DNA of 64,000 bases. Origin: Collinsella sp. GTDB taxonomy: Bacteria > Actinomycetota > Coriobacteriia > Coriobacteriales > Coriobacteriaceae. Where the stretch lies: NCBI GenBank assembly GCA_018382125.1, contig JAGZQO010000005.1, positions 21,897-85,896 of the forward strand, in the 5' to 3' direction. Below, in pieces: positions 18,762-27,518 of the stretch (its first letter is position 1; every line of letters begins with the position of its first letter). A program made the translations under genes and the position numbers. The notes under the pieces are model-generated. The model saw only the letters and a list, made by a program, of their open reading frames with translations, did no database searches and had not been told where the DNA came from.

Positions 18762-19754
18762 CTAGTTGCGGAGGGCGTTATCTAGGGCGGACGCTACGAC
18801 CAGGGGGTTGTCGGTGCCGGCGAAGAGGCGGATGGTGCTCCCCTGCTTGCCGCGCGTGGCCGAGAGGCGCGTCGTTGCGCCGCCGGCAGGCGATGTGCGA
18901 AACTCCCCCGGCAAAGCGTCGAACAGCTCTCCCGCGCTACGCTCGATAAGGTCAAATTCAACTGCCGGGCCAAAACCATGCTCGAGGATTCCCGTTGCAA
19001 CCGCATGGTCGGGATGAGAGCTCAGCCCGGGATAGCGCACGTTGCGCACCATCTCGTTGGCGGCCAGATACTCGGCCAGCGCACGTGCGCGGTCAAAGTG
19101 AGCCTGCATGCGAGCGTCGAGCGAGTCGAACCCGCGCTCCAGCACAGCGGCCTCGTCAGCAGGCAAATCAAGCTTGGCCAAGCCACAGCCCTCAAGCAGG
19201 GCATGCGCGCACTCGGCAGCAGCATCCACATGATGGCGTTTGAGCTGCGACCGCGCCACCGAAGCGGCAACGAGTTTGCACGGAGCCTTGCCGGCGCACA
19301 CGCGATCGAGCGCCTCAAGCGACAGCGCAGCACCCAGCCGCAGCGGATCGCAGCCAAAAGCCGACGCCACGATGTTGTCCACAACCAGCAGCGCGTGGGC
19401 CTCACGAGCAGCGCGGCCCAGAGCGCGCAGATCGGGCACACGCAGACCAAAGCCACCGATTGAGTTAACAAACCACCACAGGTGCGACCCCTCGGCATCA
19501 AACGAAGCATCAAAGCCCTCGGACGCGGCAGCAAACGCATCGGCGGACCCCGAGCCCACCAGCGCGACATCGCAGCCATCAAAGCCGCGCGCAAACGCAT
19601 CGACAAAGTCGTCCGCAAAGGCCACCAGGCGGTCACCGGGACGCACAATACCCAGCAGCGACAGAGCCGCCGGCACATGCGGGGCCGCAACAAGACGCGC
19701 CTCACGCGCGCCGGTCCTTACAGCCCAGGCCTCTTCTAGCTGCTGTACATCCAC
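18762..19754 (-). CDS. Divergent Cys/Met-metabolism PLP-enzyme homologue, Schiff-base lysine not evident
   Basis: About 330 residues, shorter than the 380-400 typical of the family. It matches the cystathionine gamma-synthase/gamma-lyase fold in LLVVDNIVASAFGCDPLRLG (PLP-pyridine Asp region) and VRNVRYPGLSSHPDHAVATG. Where the family has an HSATK-like lysine motif, this protein reads EALDR, so the expected lysine is replaced. The tail SPAGGATTRLSATRGK also departs from the usual ESL pattern. The GTG start at 19754 has AAGGGG nine bases upstream; longer starts at 19772 or 19778 abut or overlap the scrB terminator. It may be non-catalytic or use another chemistry. Confidence 0.65.
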   Translation of the reverse strand: MDVQQLEEAWAVRTGAREARLVAAPHVPAALSLLGIVRPGDRLVAFADDFVDAFARGFDGCDVALVGSGSADAFAAASEGFDASFDAEGSHLWWFVNSIGGFGLRVPDLRALGRAAREAHALLVVDNIVASAFGCDPLRLGAALSLEALDRVCAGKAPCKLVAASVARSQLKRHHVDAAAECAHALLEGCGLAKLDLPADEAAVLERGFDSLDARMQAHFDRARALAEYLAANEMVRNVRYPGLSSHPDHAVATGILEHGFGPAVEFDLIERSAGELFDALPGEFRTSPAGGATTRLSATRGKQGSTIRLFAGTDNPLVVASALDNALRN

Positions 19755-19775
19755 AAGGCATCGCCCCTTCATAAG

Positions 19776-19812
19776 CAAAAACCCACGATGCGGGTGTTCC
19801 CCTCATCGTGGG
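19776..19812 (-). terminator. scrB terminator
   Basis: The minus strand has CCCACGATG and CATCGTGGG (19782-19790 / 19804-19812) followed by TTTTT, about 40 bases past the scrB stop. Confidence 0.85.
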
Positions 19813-19850
19813 CAACGGCTGCAGTATAGCGCCGATATGCGACGAAACGC

Positions 19851-21392
19851 CTAGATATTGAGCGTGTGATAGTTCACGCTCGCACCCGGAGCGTCAACGG
19901 TCACGCCATAGGCCTCGGGATAGATGCGCGTCGAAAACACGAGCGCGCCATCGTTCACAAACACCTCGACCGACGAGACATCACCAACAATGCGCACATT
20001 ACGAACCTCGTCGATGGGCTCCCAGCGCATGGTACGACCGCAGCCGGCAGAAGCGCGACCCTCATCGGTAAATCGCATCTCAAAGCGCGAGGGCAGTTCG
20101 TCCCCAGCGGGCACAAGCGCCAGCTTTAGCTCGCCATCAACGGTCGCGGTAAACGCGCCGTCGACACCGTCAACAACAACGTCAAAGCAGGTATCGCCGG
20201 CAACCTCCAAAGAGCCCTCCCCCACACGCACCGAGGCATAATGGAGCTCGATCTCGCGCGCCGGCTGCTGCAGCACCACGCCGCCGTCACCGGCCGTAAG
20301 CTCGCGCGGCACTGTCATGCAGTGCTGCCAGCCGCACGCCACGGTGGGCGCATTGTCATAGGTCGGCTCATCGGGCATGCCCATCCAGCCGATCAAAATG
20401 TGGCGACCATCCTCGGACGTAAACTCCTGCGGAGCATAGAAGTCAAAACCGGCGTCCCACAGGCGGAACTCGCCCAGCTCATAAGCGTCATTGCCACCGG
20501 TAATGTCGCCCGTTACAGGCATGTAGCCAGCAGCGTATACGTTGCCGCGGTCCCAACGGCCGCCCTCAAGCCCCTGGGGAGAGAAGGACAGCCACTTCGC
20601 CGGCACACCACCATCCGCCTCAAGCTCCAGATACCCCGGGCACTCCCACATAAAGCCAAAGCGCTCGGACGTAGAAACACGGCTCTCGAGCTCCCAGCTC
20701 AGCATATCGGGCGAGCCATACACCAGGATCTCGCCCACATCGCGCCCGGCACCCTCGCCGTGCATCGCACAAAAACGGCTCTCGACATGCGGCCCGTCCA
20801 CGCGACGACGCGCGCCCAGCACCATGTGATTACGCCCATCATCATCGCGCCACACCTTGGGGTCACGCACGTGGCAGGTCAAATCCTCGGGATAATCCTC
20901 GGACGCCAACACCACGCGCTTTTGGCTGAACTCCCGACCGGCAAGGCCATCAACGCTCTCGACATAAACAGTATCGGCGCGGCGGCCGGTATTGACGTAG
21001 TCGTACGTGCCGTCCGCATCGGAAAGCTTCACGTTGCCCGTGTACAGTACGCGAATGCGACCGTCTTCGGCAAGCGCGGAGCCCGAATACACGCCATGGC
21101 AATCGAACGGCTCGTCGGGCAGCAGTGGAGCGCCCACGTAATCCCACGTCATAAGGTCGCGACTCGTCGCATGACCCCAAGCCTTAACGCCACCCTCGAC
21201 ATCAAACGGCGCATACTGAAAATAGGCATGGAACACGCCGCCCGCCTGGCAAAGACCGTTGGGGTCGTTGAGCCAGCCAGCCGGCGGCATAATATGGAAG
21301 CGCTGGCCATACACGCCATGACCGCACTCAGAGGCGGCGGCGTCAACAGCGGCAACCAACTTTGCAAGGTCGCGGCCAAGTGCATTAGACAT
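19851..21392 (-). CDS. scrB: Glycoside hydrolase family 32, sucrose-6-phosphate hydrolase type
   Basis: A GH32 enzyme of 513 residues. The nucleophile motif is MPPAGWLNDPNGLCQ, the transition-state motif is in CHVRDPKVWRD, and the acid/base glutamate is in MWECPGYLELE. A beta-propeller comes first, followed by a C-terminal beta-sandwich (VEVFVNDG). It would hydrolyse the sucrose-6-phosphate delivered by the PTS transporter encoded just upstream to glucose-6-phosphate and fructose. Levan or inulin oligomers are less likely because no signal peptide is present. Confidence 0.93.
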   Translation of the reverse strand: MSNALGRDLAKLVAAVDAAASECGHGVYGQRFHIMPPAGWLNDPNGLCQAGGVFHAYFQYAPFDVEGGVKAWGHATSRDLMTWDYVGAPLLPDEPFDCHGVYSGSALAEDGRIRVLYTGNVKLSDADGTYDYVNTGRRADTVYVESVDGLAGREFSQKRVVLASEDYPEDLTCHVRDPKVWRDDDGRNHMVLGARRRVDGPHVESRFCAMHGEGAGRDVGEILVYGSPDMLSWELESRVSTSERFGFMWECPGYLELEADGGVPAKWLSFSPQGLEGGRWDRGNVYAAGYMPVTGDITGGNDAYELGEFRLWDAGFDFYAPQEFTSEDGRHILIGWMGMPDEPTYDNAPTVACGWQHCMTVPRELTAGDGGVVLQQPAREIELHYASVRVGEGSLEVAGDTCFDVVVDGVDGAFTATVDGELKLALVPAGDELPSRFEMRFTDEGRASAGCGRTMRWEPIDEVRNVRIVGDVSSVEVFVNDGALVFSTRIYPEAYGVTVDAPGASVNYHTLNI

Positions 21393-21454
21393 ATCAAAGT
21401 CCTAACGGATCGAAAGTTACAAGGCGCCAGAGATCGGCACCAGATACGGGAAAC

Positions 21455-21479
21455 GCCCGCGAGCATACAACCCGCGGGC
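21455..21479 (-). other. Stem-loop between scrA and scrB
   Basis: GCCCGCG (21455-21461) pairs with CGCGGGC (21473-21479). No real T run follows on the minus strand, so an mRNA processing or stability element is as likely as a terminator. Confidence 0.45.
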
Positions 21480-21498
21480 ACCCCTCAATCAAAAACTC

Positions 21499-22899
21499 TT
21501 AGGCCTGCTCGGAAGCCTTGGGCTCATCCTTGTACAGGACAAACGAGATGGCAAAGGACACGACCGCGGCGACCGCAAACATGATCGCGTACTGCACGGG
21601 CTGTGCCAGGCACAGCAGGATACCGAAGATGCCGGTAACGCCGGTGCCGGAAGCGGCAAGCGAGGTGAGAGCGCAGACCAGGGCACCGCAACCGCCGCCG
21701 ATGCAGCCGGCGATGAAAGGCTTAAAGAAGCGCAGGTTCACACCAAAGATGGCCGGCTCGGTAATGCCCATGAAGGCGGACAGAGCGGAAGGAAGCGCCA
21801 GGCCCTTGATCTTGGCATCGCGGGTCTTAAAGGCAACGGCAAGTGCGGCGCCACCCTAGGCGATATTGGCAGCGCTGGCGATGGGCAGCCAATAGGTCAC
21901 GCCGTACTGGGCGAGCTGGCCCAGGTCGATGGCGGTGTACATCTGGTGGATACCGGTAACGACCGTGGGGGCATAGAACAGGCCGACGATAAAGGAACCG
22001 ATGCCGAAGGGCAGGGTCAGCAGGGTCTGGATCAGACCGAGGATGGCGTTCTCGGCCCAGACAAAGATGGGGCCGACGGCAACAAGAGTCACGAGCACGG
22101 TCACGAACACCGAGACAAGCGGAGTCACAAAGAGATCGAACATCTCGGGAACGATCTTGTGCAGGCGCTTCTCGAGGAAGGCGAGAATGGCACAGGCGAT
22201 GACGATGGGGATCACATGACCCTGATAGCCGACCCACTCAAAGCTGTACACGCCGGGGATGACGTTGACCATGGTCTGCACGCCCTCGGAGGCAACCGTA
22301 TAGGCGCTCTGCAGCGAGGAGTTGATGAATGCACCACCGACGACGGCGCCCAGGTACGGGTTGGCGCCAAAGGCCTTAGCCGCGGAGTAACCGATCAGGA
22401 TCTGCAGAATGCCAAAGGACGTGCCCGAGACCAGGTCGGCAATCTTATAAATAAAGTTATTGGTGTCGAGCGCGATAAAGCCGTTGGAGGCCATAAAGTT
22501 GAGGGCGCTCATAATGCCCAGCAGCAGGCCCGAAGCCACGATGGCGGGGATGATGGGGACAAAGACGTCGCCGAGCACCTTAATGGCACGCATAAAGATG
22601 TTCTGCTGCTGCGCCGCTGCCTCCTTGACCTCGGCCTTGGTGGCAGCCTCGACGCCGCTGAGCGCAATGAACTCGTCGTAGACCTTGTTGACGGTGCCAG
22701 TGCCAAAAATAATCTGGAGCTGGCCCTGGGCCTCAAAGACGCCCTTGGCGCCGTCGATATTCTCGAGGGCCTCCTTGTCGACCTTGGCGTTATCGGCAAT
22801 CACAAGGCGCAGACGCGTGGCGCAGTGTGCGGCCGAAACAACGTTGCCGGCGCCACCGATGTTGTCGAGCACCTCTTGGGCTGATTTGCGGTAGTCCAT
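21499..22899 (-). pseudogene. scrA: Sucrose-type PTS EIIBC, interrupted by an in-frame amber codon
   Basis: The frame would encode 466 residues. The EIIB domain comes first (MDYRKSAQEVLDNIGGAG, then the phosphorylated Cys in SAAHCATRLRLVI), followed by a multi-helix EIIC domain. At 21856-21858 the frame reads TAG (codon 348) between SAANIA and GGAALAVAFKTRDAK, and continues open and family-like to the end (FMGITEPAIFGVNLRFFKPF). CAG is a plausible ancestral codon. GGAGGAAAGGGAAG precedes the ATG at 22899. If the stop is real, the truncated protein lacks the last third of EIIC and sucrose uptake should fail; it could also be a sequencing error. Confidence 0.85.
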
Positions 22900-22955
22900 G
22901 ACTTCCCTTTCCTCCAACGGGCGCATCTGCACCCGGCCATCTTTGACACTTACAC

Positions 22956-22969
22956 TGTAATCGTTTTCA
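22956..22969 (-). promoter_or_regulatory. LacI-type operator O1 upstream of scrA
   Basis: The minus strand reads TGAAAACGATTACA, a near-palindrome with the central CG typical of LacI-family sites. It lies about 57 bases before the scrA start. Confidence 0.8.
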
Positions 22970-22981
22970 GTCTCATATGTC

Positions 22982-22995
22982 TGTAATCGTTTTCA
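22982..22995 (-). promoter_or_regulatory. LacI-type operator O2 upstream of scrA
   Basis: An exact second copy of TGAAAACGATTACA, 26 bases (about 2.5 helical turns) from O1. The pair would allow cooperative binding by a dimer pair or tetramer. Confidence 0.8.
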
Positions 22996-23083
22996 CAGTA
23001 GGGTGAACGGTAGAAATAAGCCGGCGAATGGTAGTTTTAGGACAAAAAACAGGGGCTCAAAGGCAGGCAGACGCGTCCAAGGC

Positions 23084-24064
23084 CTAGACATTCATGAGCT
23101 GATGCCCAAGTTTGAGCGTCTTGAGACCGCTCTCCCCCTCCTCGCCATCGAGTGCGTCGAGCAGCATATTGGTCGCCTCGACGCCGCTGGTCAGGTAGCC
23201 GTAATGCACGGTGGGAATGCCGCCCGTCAGCGCGCTCAAAAATGCGTTGTCGCCAAAACCGCTCACGCGGTGCACGCCCTCGCCCATACCGCGCACCTCG
23301 TCAAGCGCGCGCAAGGCGCCCGCCGCCATGGTGTCGGTCGCGCAGGCGATAAACGAAACATCGGGCACTTCGCCCAGCAGCTCGCGCGACGCACGATAGC
23401 CGGAATCGAGGGTAAAGGACCCGCGGCGAATCAGCTCGGGATCGAGCGCAACACCCGCGGCGCGTAAGCCCGCTTCAAAACCACGACGACGGTCGTAACC
23501 GGCGGCACGGTCTTCCTCGGTAACACCGATATAGGCAATCTTGCCCTCAACATGCTTCGCGAGCGCCTGGCCCAGCTCAAAGGCGGCCTCGTAATCGTCA
23601 TGGTAGACGCAAGCCGCGCCCTCGACGTTTTGACCGATCAGCACAATGGGCACACGGCAAGACGCAATGGCCGCACGATGTTCGTCGGTGATCATGGTCG
23701 CCACGAGCACGATGCCATCGACCGGGTGGTTCTGGAACAGGTCGAGATACTCGAGCTCACGCTCGGCCACGTTATCAGTATTCGCGAGCAGCATCTGGTA
23801 GCCACGGCGACCGAGCACCTGGCCAATACCGGCGGTAATGCGGCTCACGGATTCCGAGTTAATCTTAGGCACGATGACGCCGATGAGCTTGGTGGAACCG
23901 GTGCGCAGCGCGCGAGCCTGACTAGATCGCACGTATCCGGTCAGCTCAATCGCCTGCTTAATGCGCTCGGCCTTGTCCGCCGAGATATATCCACCGTTGA
24001 GGTAGCGCGAGACCGCGGCGCTCGAAACGCCAGCCAACTCGGCCACATCTTTCATCTTTACCAC
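23084..24064 (-). CDS. scrR: LacI-family transcriptional repressor of the sucrose genes
   Basis: About 326 residues. The N-terminal helix-turn-helix MKDVAELAGVSSAAVSRYLN is followed by the hinge helix and a periplasmic-binding-like sugar sensor domain (IGVIVPKINSESVSRI, VDGIVLVATM). The frame opens at 24097, but a GTG at 24064 follows AGGGGTG with good spacing. It is encoded upstream of scrA and on the same strand. Two operators precede scrA and one related site precedes its own start, so it probably represses both. The ligand is inferred to be sucrose-6-phosphate or fructose. Confidence 0.9.
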   Translation of the reverse strand: MVKMKDVAELAGVSSAAVSRYLNGGYISADKAERIKQAIELTGYVRSSQARALRTGSTKLIGVIVPKINSESVSRITAGIGQVLGRRGYQMLLANTDNVAERELEYLDLFQNHPVDGIVLVATMITDEHRAAIASCRVPIVLIGQNVEGAACVYHDDYEAAFELGQALAKHVEGKIAYIGVTEEDRAAGYDRRRGFEAGLRAAGVALDPELIRRGSFTLDSGYRASRELLGEVPDVSFIACATDTMAAGALRALDEVRGMGEGVHRVSGFGDNAFLSALTGGIPTVHYGYLTSGVEATNMLLDALDGEEGESGLKTLKLGHQLMNV

Positions 24065-24079
24065 GAGCACCCCTGTCAT

Positions 24080-24093
24080 TGAAATCGCTTTCA
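24080..24093 (-). promoter_or_regulatory. LacI-type operator upstream of scrR
   Basis: The minus strand reads TGAAAGCGATTTCA, matching the scrA operators at 12 of 14 positions. It lies 16 bases before the preferred scrR start, consistent with autorepression. Confidence 0.75.
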
Positions 24094-24129
24094 CCATGAT
24101 ACCCGTGACGGCGCTTCGGATAAATCAAT

Positions 24130-24301
24130 ATCACCCAGGTCGAGCAAACGTCAGCGAGCGGGCAGCTGCCGTGGCGAGGTGCCGCGAAAGAGGAGCGAAG
24201 CGTACTTCATGTACGCGAGCGACGGTTTGAGCGGCAGATCGCCCGGCAGATGCCCGCGCAGCGTCGAGCGGTCCGGCGTTCGTTAGAACACCGGAACATA
24301 G
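24130..24301. repeat. Structured GC-rich intergenic sequence
   Basis: About 170 bases without a gene between the scrR promoter and the DUF4956 gene. It contains nested inverted segments such as GCGTAC-TTCAT-GTACGC and GGGCAGCTGCC..GGCAGATGCCC. It looks like a REP-type or terminator-rich spacer at the end of the Pel-type operon. Confidence 0.4.
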
Positions 24302-24967
24302 TTATCCATGATACTCGCCGTTGTACTGGATGAGCGTCAGGTCTTTCACGCCGTCGAGCGCGCGAATGGCGTCGGCATAGGGCATATCCGCACCGTCAGA
24401 GAACACCTCGACGGCCATCTCGACCTTGTCGCCGCGCATCGTCTTGGATTTGACGGAAAACTTGGTGCGCCCAAACGCGCGCACGATATCGTCGCCGGTG
24501 GTCTGGCCCGTGTAGTGGATGACCATCATGTACACGCGCGACTTGTCCTGGTGGCTCGCAAAGCCGGCGATCATCACCACGATCACCACCGCCGTGAGCC
24601 CCACGAGCGCGTACATGCCGGCGCCGGCCGTAATGCCCGTGGTAATGGCCCAAAACAGATACAGCAGGTCGAGCGGGTCCTTGACCGCCGTACGGTAGCG
24701 GACGATGGACAAAGCGCCCACCATACCGAGCGAGATGACCACGTTCGTCGAGATCGCAAGCGTAACCATGCAGGTAAGCACGCACATACCCACGAGCGTC
24801 ACGGCAAAGCTGCGCGAATACACCACGCCGGTAAAAAAGCGCTTGTACACGCAATAGATCAGGATGCCCATGGCGAGCGCAACGAGCAGCGACAGGCCGA
24901 TCTTGGCAGGGTCGACCTGACCAAACGCCTCCAAGACGGAGTTCTTAAAAAAGTCCCTGGTGCTCAT
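24302..24967 (-). CDS. DUF4956 membrane protein
   Basis: 221 residues. Four predicted transmembrane helices occupy residues 20-130 (about 24-41, 52-72, 75-90, 105-130), with the conserved segment SLGMVGALSIVRYRTAVKDP, which is the DUF4956 signature, on the loop between helices. A soluble C-terminal domain follows. In other genomes DUF4956 genes stand beside VTC-domain genes, as here, three bases downstream of the VTC gene. The function is unproven; a role in polyphosphate handling or in the membrane complex of the exopolysaccharide locus is inferred from position. Confidence 0.85.
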   Translation of the reverse strand: MSTRDFFKNSVLEAFGQVDPAKIGLSLLVALAMGILIYCVYKRFFTGVVYSRSFAVTLVGMCVLTCMVTLAISTNVVISLGMVGALSIVRYRTAVKDPLDLLYLFWAITTGITAGAGMYALVGLTAVVIVVMIAGFASHQDKSRVYMMVIHYTGQTTGDDIVRAFGRTKFSVKSKTMRGDKVEMAVEVFSDGADMPYADAIRALDGVKDLTLIQYNGEYHG

Positions 24968-24970
24968 GGT

Positions 24971-25762
24971 CTAAATATCCCCTCGGTTCTCAAAATCCGA
25001 TTCCCAGTAGTTAAAACCGCGCAGGTAGGCGGTCTTTTCGTAACACAGGCAGTACTTGGAGACCGCCGTAAGCTCGGCCGCGTCAGGCGGCACCATATCG
25101 CGCACCAGCTGCGGGCAAAACTCCGTAAACTTGACCTCCATCACCAGCTTGCCGGGCTCCAAGACCGGCAACGCGGGCAGTGTCGCATCAAAGATGTCAA
25201 AGCTCCCCACCGCGGCACGCACGTTACTATCAAAGGTAATGCGCACGGTGCCCTCGTCCATCACCCACGGCTCGCGCTCGTAGTCCACGATGGTCCGCGG
25301 GCGCATCATGTTGCAGATGCACTCGATGTAGAACTCGCGGCACAGCTGGTGGGGACTTCTCAACAAAAAGTCGTACTCGCCGGCCAGGATGCGCTCAAAC
25401 TCGTCGCGCGTAAGCGGCGCGTCCTCCTTGTAGATCCAGCTGCCGTACTTCTTTTTACGCTCGAGCTTAATCACCTTATCGCTGCCGTTATAGATGCGCA
25501 CGCGATACTTATTTCGCATGAGAATGCCGGCATCTTTTTCCTCGTAAGCAGAGTTGCTGTAGTCATCGAAGTACAGGCTGCGAATGGTGTAACCGCCCGA
25601 GCGCGCATGCTTGTCCAGCTTAAACACCGGCGACATGCGGCAGGCAAGCGCAGCGTGCTCACCCTCGTTGATGAGATATTTGAGCTCGTGGCGGTAGCGC
25701 TCCTGCGTGCTGCGCTCGGGCGGAGCCGCCAAGCGCTCAAGCAGTGCGCTAGCCCTCCTCAT
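24971..25762 (-). CDS. VTC-domain polyphosphate polymerase-like protein
   Basis: 263 residues. The VTC tunnel domain is recognisable by YRHELKYLI at the start, RSLYFDDYSN, KYRVRIYN, KLERKKKYGSWIYKE and EVKFTEFCP near the end: the series of basic and acidic residues that binds ATP and the growing polyphosphate chain. No transmembrane segment or SPX domain is present. It overlaps the CotH gene by 14 bases and precedes DUF4956. In yeast the domain makes polyphosphate; bacterial activity is inferred. Confidence 0.88.
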   Translation of the reverse strand: MRRASALLERLAAPPERSTQERYRHELKYLINEGEHAALACRMSPVFKLDKHARSGGYTIRSLYFDDYSNSAYEEKDAGILMRNKYRVRIYNGSDKVIKLERKKKYGSWIYKEDAPLTRDEFERILAGEYDFLLRSPHQLCREFYIECICNMMRPRTIVDYEREPWVMDEGTVRITFDSNVRAAVGSFDIFDATLPALPVLEPGKLVMEVKFTEFCPQLVRDMVPPDAAELTAVSKYCLCYEKTAYLRGFNYWESDFENRGDI

Positions 25763-27518
25763 ACGTATCCTCCACGACCTTACCGCCGTCCTGCACGTAA
25801 AAGCACTTCATGCCGTACTGCTTGCCATCGTCGGTCACATAGTAGTCAAACGCATCCTGCGTATAGCCGTCTGAGTTGGTGGCGCGCACGCGTACAAAAT
25901 ACTGGCCGGCATCGGGTGCATCGCAGGTCACCTCGGGCAGCAGCACGTCCTCGGCCCTAAAAAGCACGTCGCTTATGACATAGTCGTGCGCCAGCTCCAC
26001 GGTATAGCGAATGTCACGCGCCTTAAAGTCGTAGGACGCATCCCAGTTAATGCGCAGCTTACCGTTATCGATCTGCGGCACGCCAATGTAGAACGGCATG
26101 GGCTTTTTATAGCTCTCGCGAAAGCTCTTGTAGTTCTCCTCGATCTCGAAGGGAATCGCCGCGGCAATCTGCTCGTATTCGTCCTTGGTGACAGGCAGAT
26201 TGTCGATATCGGGCGAAGCAAAGACCAGCGATTCGGTAACCTCGCGATAATGTTTGATCATCTTGCTCAGGCGCGCCTCGGTCATATACGAGCGCAGGTC
26301 CTTTACGGCGCGGTCGAGCTCGCTGCGGAACGATTTGCTACGCAGTGCACGATTGAATAGCACGTTGCCCCAGTAGTTGCTTACGCCGCGCTCCCAGCTC
26401 GCATAGTCCGAAAACCCCTTCAGGCCCAGCTCAAGCTTACGCAGCATGCCGTCGTTGTCCCAATCCAAAAAGTACCAGGTATTTGAGTTGAGCGGGCTGT
26501 ACAGATAGCAGTTGCGGTTCTGCTTATCGCAGTTGCCCGTCAGGATCTGAAACGCCATCCAATAGACCAGGTTCTCAGTATCGAAGTAGGTGTCGAGCAC
26601 ATCGTCGATCTTTTGCGTATCGTCGTTGAGCGCATCGAGCATCTCGATTAACTTGGTATGGTCCGAATCGCCCTTAATCTCGAGCATGCCCTCAAACGCC
26701 GTCTGGTTATAGTCGGGGTCATCTGTGAGCTTAATAGTGTCCTCAAAGCGATGGAAATCGAAACTGTTCACCTTATAGAGATGCCCGCTCTTATCCAGAC
26801 CGTGGGCCTTGAGCGCCGTCTTGTTGAGCTGCTCGACCTGCGTAAACAGTCCGTAGTCCTCAAAGGTGTCGTTAGATTTTTCGGTCTGGTCGCACACCCA
26901 CAAGTGTACAAACTGCGTGCGCAGGCCCATCATCTGGGGAATGCCGCGGATCAGATCGTAAGCCATCTTGTTACGAAAGCGCATGCCCTCGCCCATGTGC
27001 TTGTTAAGCGCAATCGCATGTTGCTGGCGCCACGTGCCCTTGCCCTTTTTGAGCTCCACCTTGTAGTTCTTTTGCGTATAGGTACTCGACGTCTGACCGC
27101 GCACCTGCACCGTGGCGTTGGGCGCCTTCTCGCCATAGCCCACCTCGCCAGCAACGGGACCCTTATCATCGCCAGGCTGCAGCAGGCCCATAACCTGATA
27201 GCGCGTCACGCCCATGTCGGCATAGTCATACACCGAGTAGGTATTGATCTCGGCCCAGCTATGATCGGTATTCTCGGAGCTGTTGCCGCGAGAGACCGTC
27301 AGGTACATACATACGATACCCGAGTCGTCGTAGACCTCGTACAGCTCATCCTTGTCGCGAAGATGCTTGGTCTCGCTAGACGCATCGGCCTTTTTAATCT
27401 TGCCTTGCTTCTTGGTCTTTTTTGTCGAGGATTCGTCCTGCGAAGAGCAGCCCGAAAGCAGCAATGTGCCGGCAGCCGCCTCAATCAAGCGGCGACGCGA
27501 TATCATCCTATCGGTCAT
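25749..27518 (-). CDS. CotH-type protein kinase, putative exported lipoprotein
   Basis: About 589 residues. The start at 27518 (MTDRMISRRRLIEAAAG) has GGGGAGG upstream; longer frames exist. The N-terminus has a twin-arginine-like SRRR followed by a hydrophobic stretch ending LLLSGC, a lipobox, so it is probably a lipoprotein. The CotH domain spans about 130-450, with VRGQTSSTYTQKNYKVELKK and TWYFLDWDNDGML. A fibronectin-like C-terminal region (about 490-580) follows. CotH proteins are atypical kinases that phosphorylate surface proteins in spores and pathogens; in polysaccharide loci their substrate is unknown. Confidence 0.85.
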   Translation of the reverse strand: MTDRMISRRRLIEAAAGTLLLSGCSSQDESSTKKTKKQGKIKKADASSETKHLRDKDELYEVYDDSGIVCMYLTVSRGNSSENTDHSWAEINTYSVYDYADMGVTRYQVMGLLQPGDDKGPVAGEVGYGEKAPNATVQVRGQTSSTYTQKNYKVELKKGKGTWRQQHAIALNKHMGEGMRFRNKMAYDLIRGIPQMMGLRTQFVHLWVCDQTEKSNDTFEDYGLFTQVEQLNKTALKAHGLDKSGHLYKVNSFDFHRFEDTIKLTDDPDYNQTAFEGMLEIKGDSDHTKLIEMLDALNDDTQKIDDVLDTYFDTENLVYWMAFQILTGNCDKQNRNCYLYSPLNSNTWYFLDWDNDGMLRKLELGLKGFSDYASWERGVSNYWGNVLFNRALRSKSFRSELDRAVKDLRSYMTEARLSKMIKHYREVTESLVFASPDIDNLPVTKDEYEQIAAAIPFEIEENYKSFRESYKKPMPFYIGVPQIDNGKLRINWDASYDFKARDIRYTVELAHDYVISDVLFRAEDVLLPEVTCDAPDAGQYFVRVRATNSDGYTQDAFDYYVTDDGKQYGMKCFYVQDGGKVVEDTYEEG

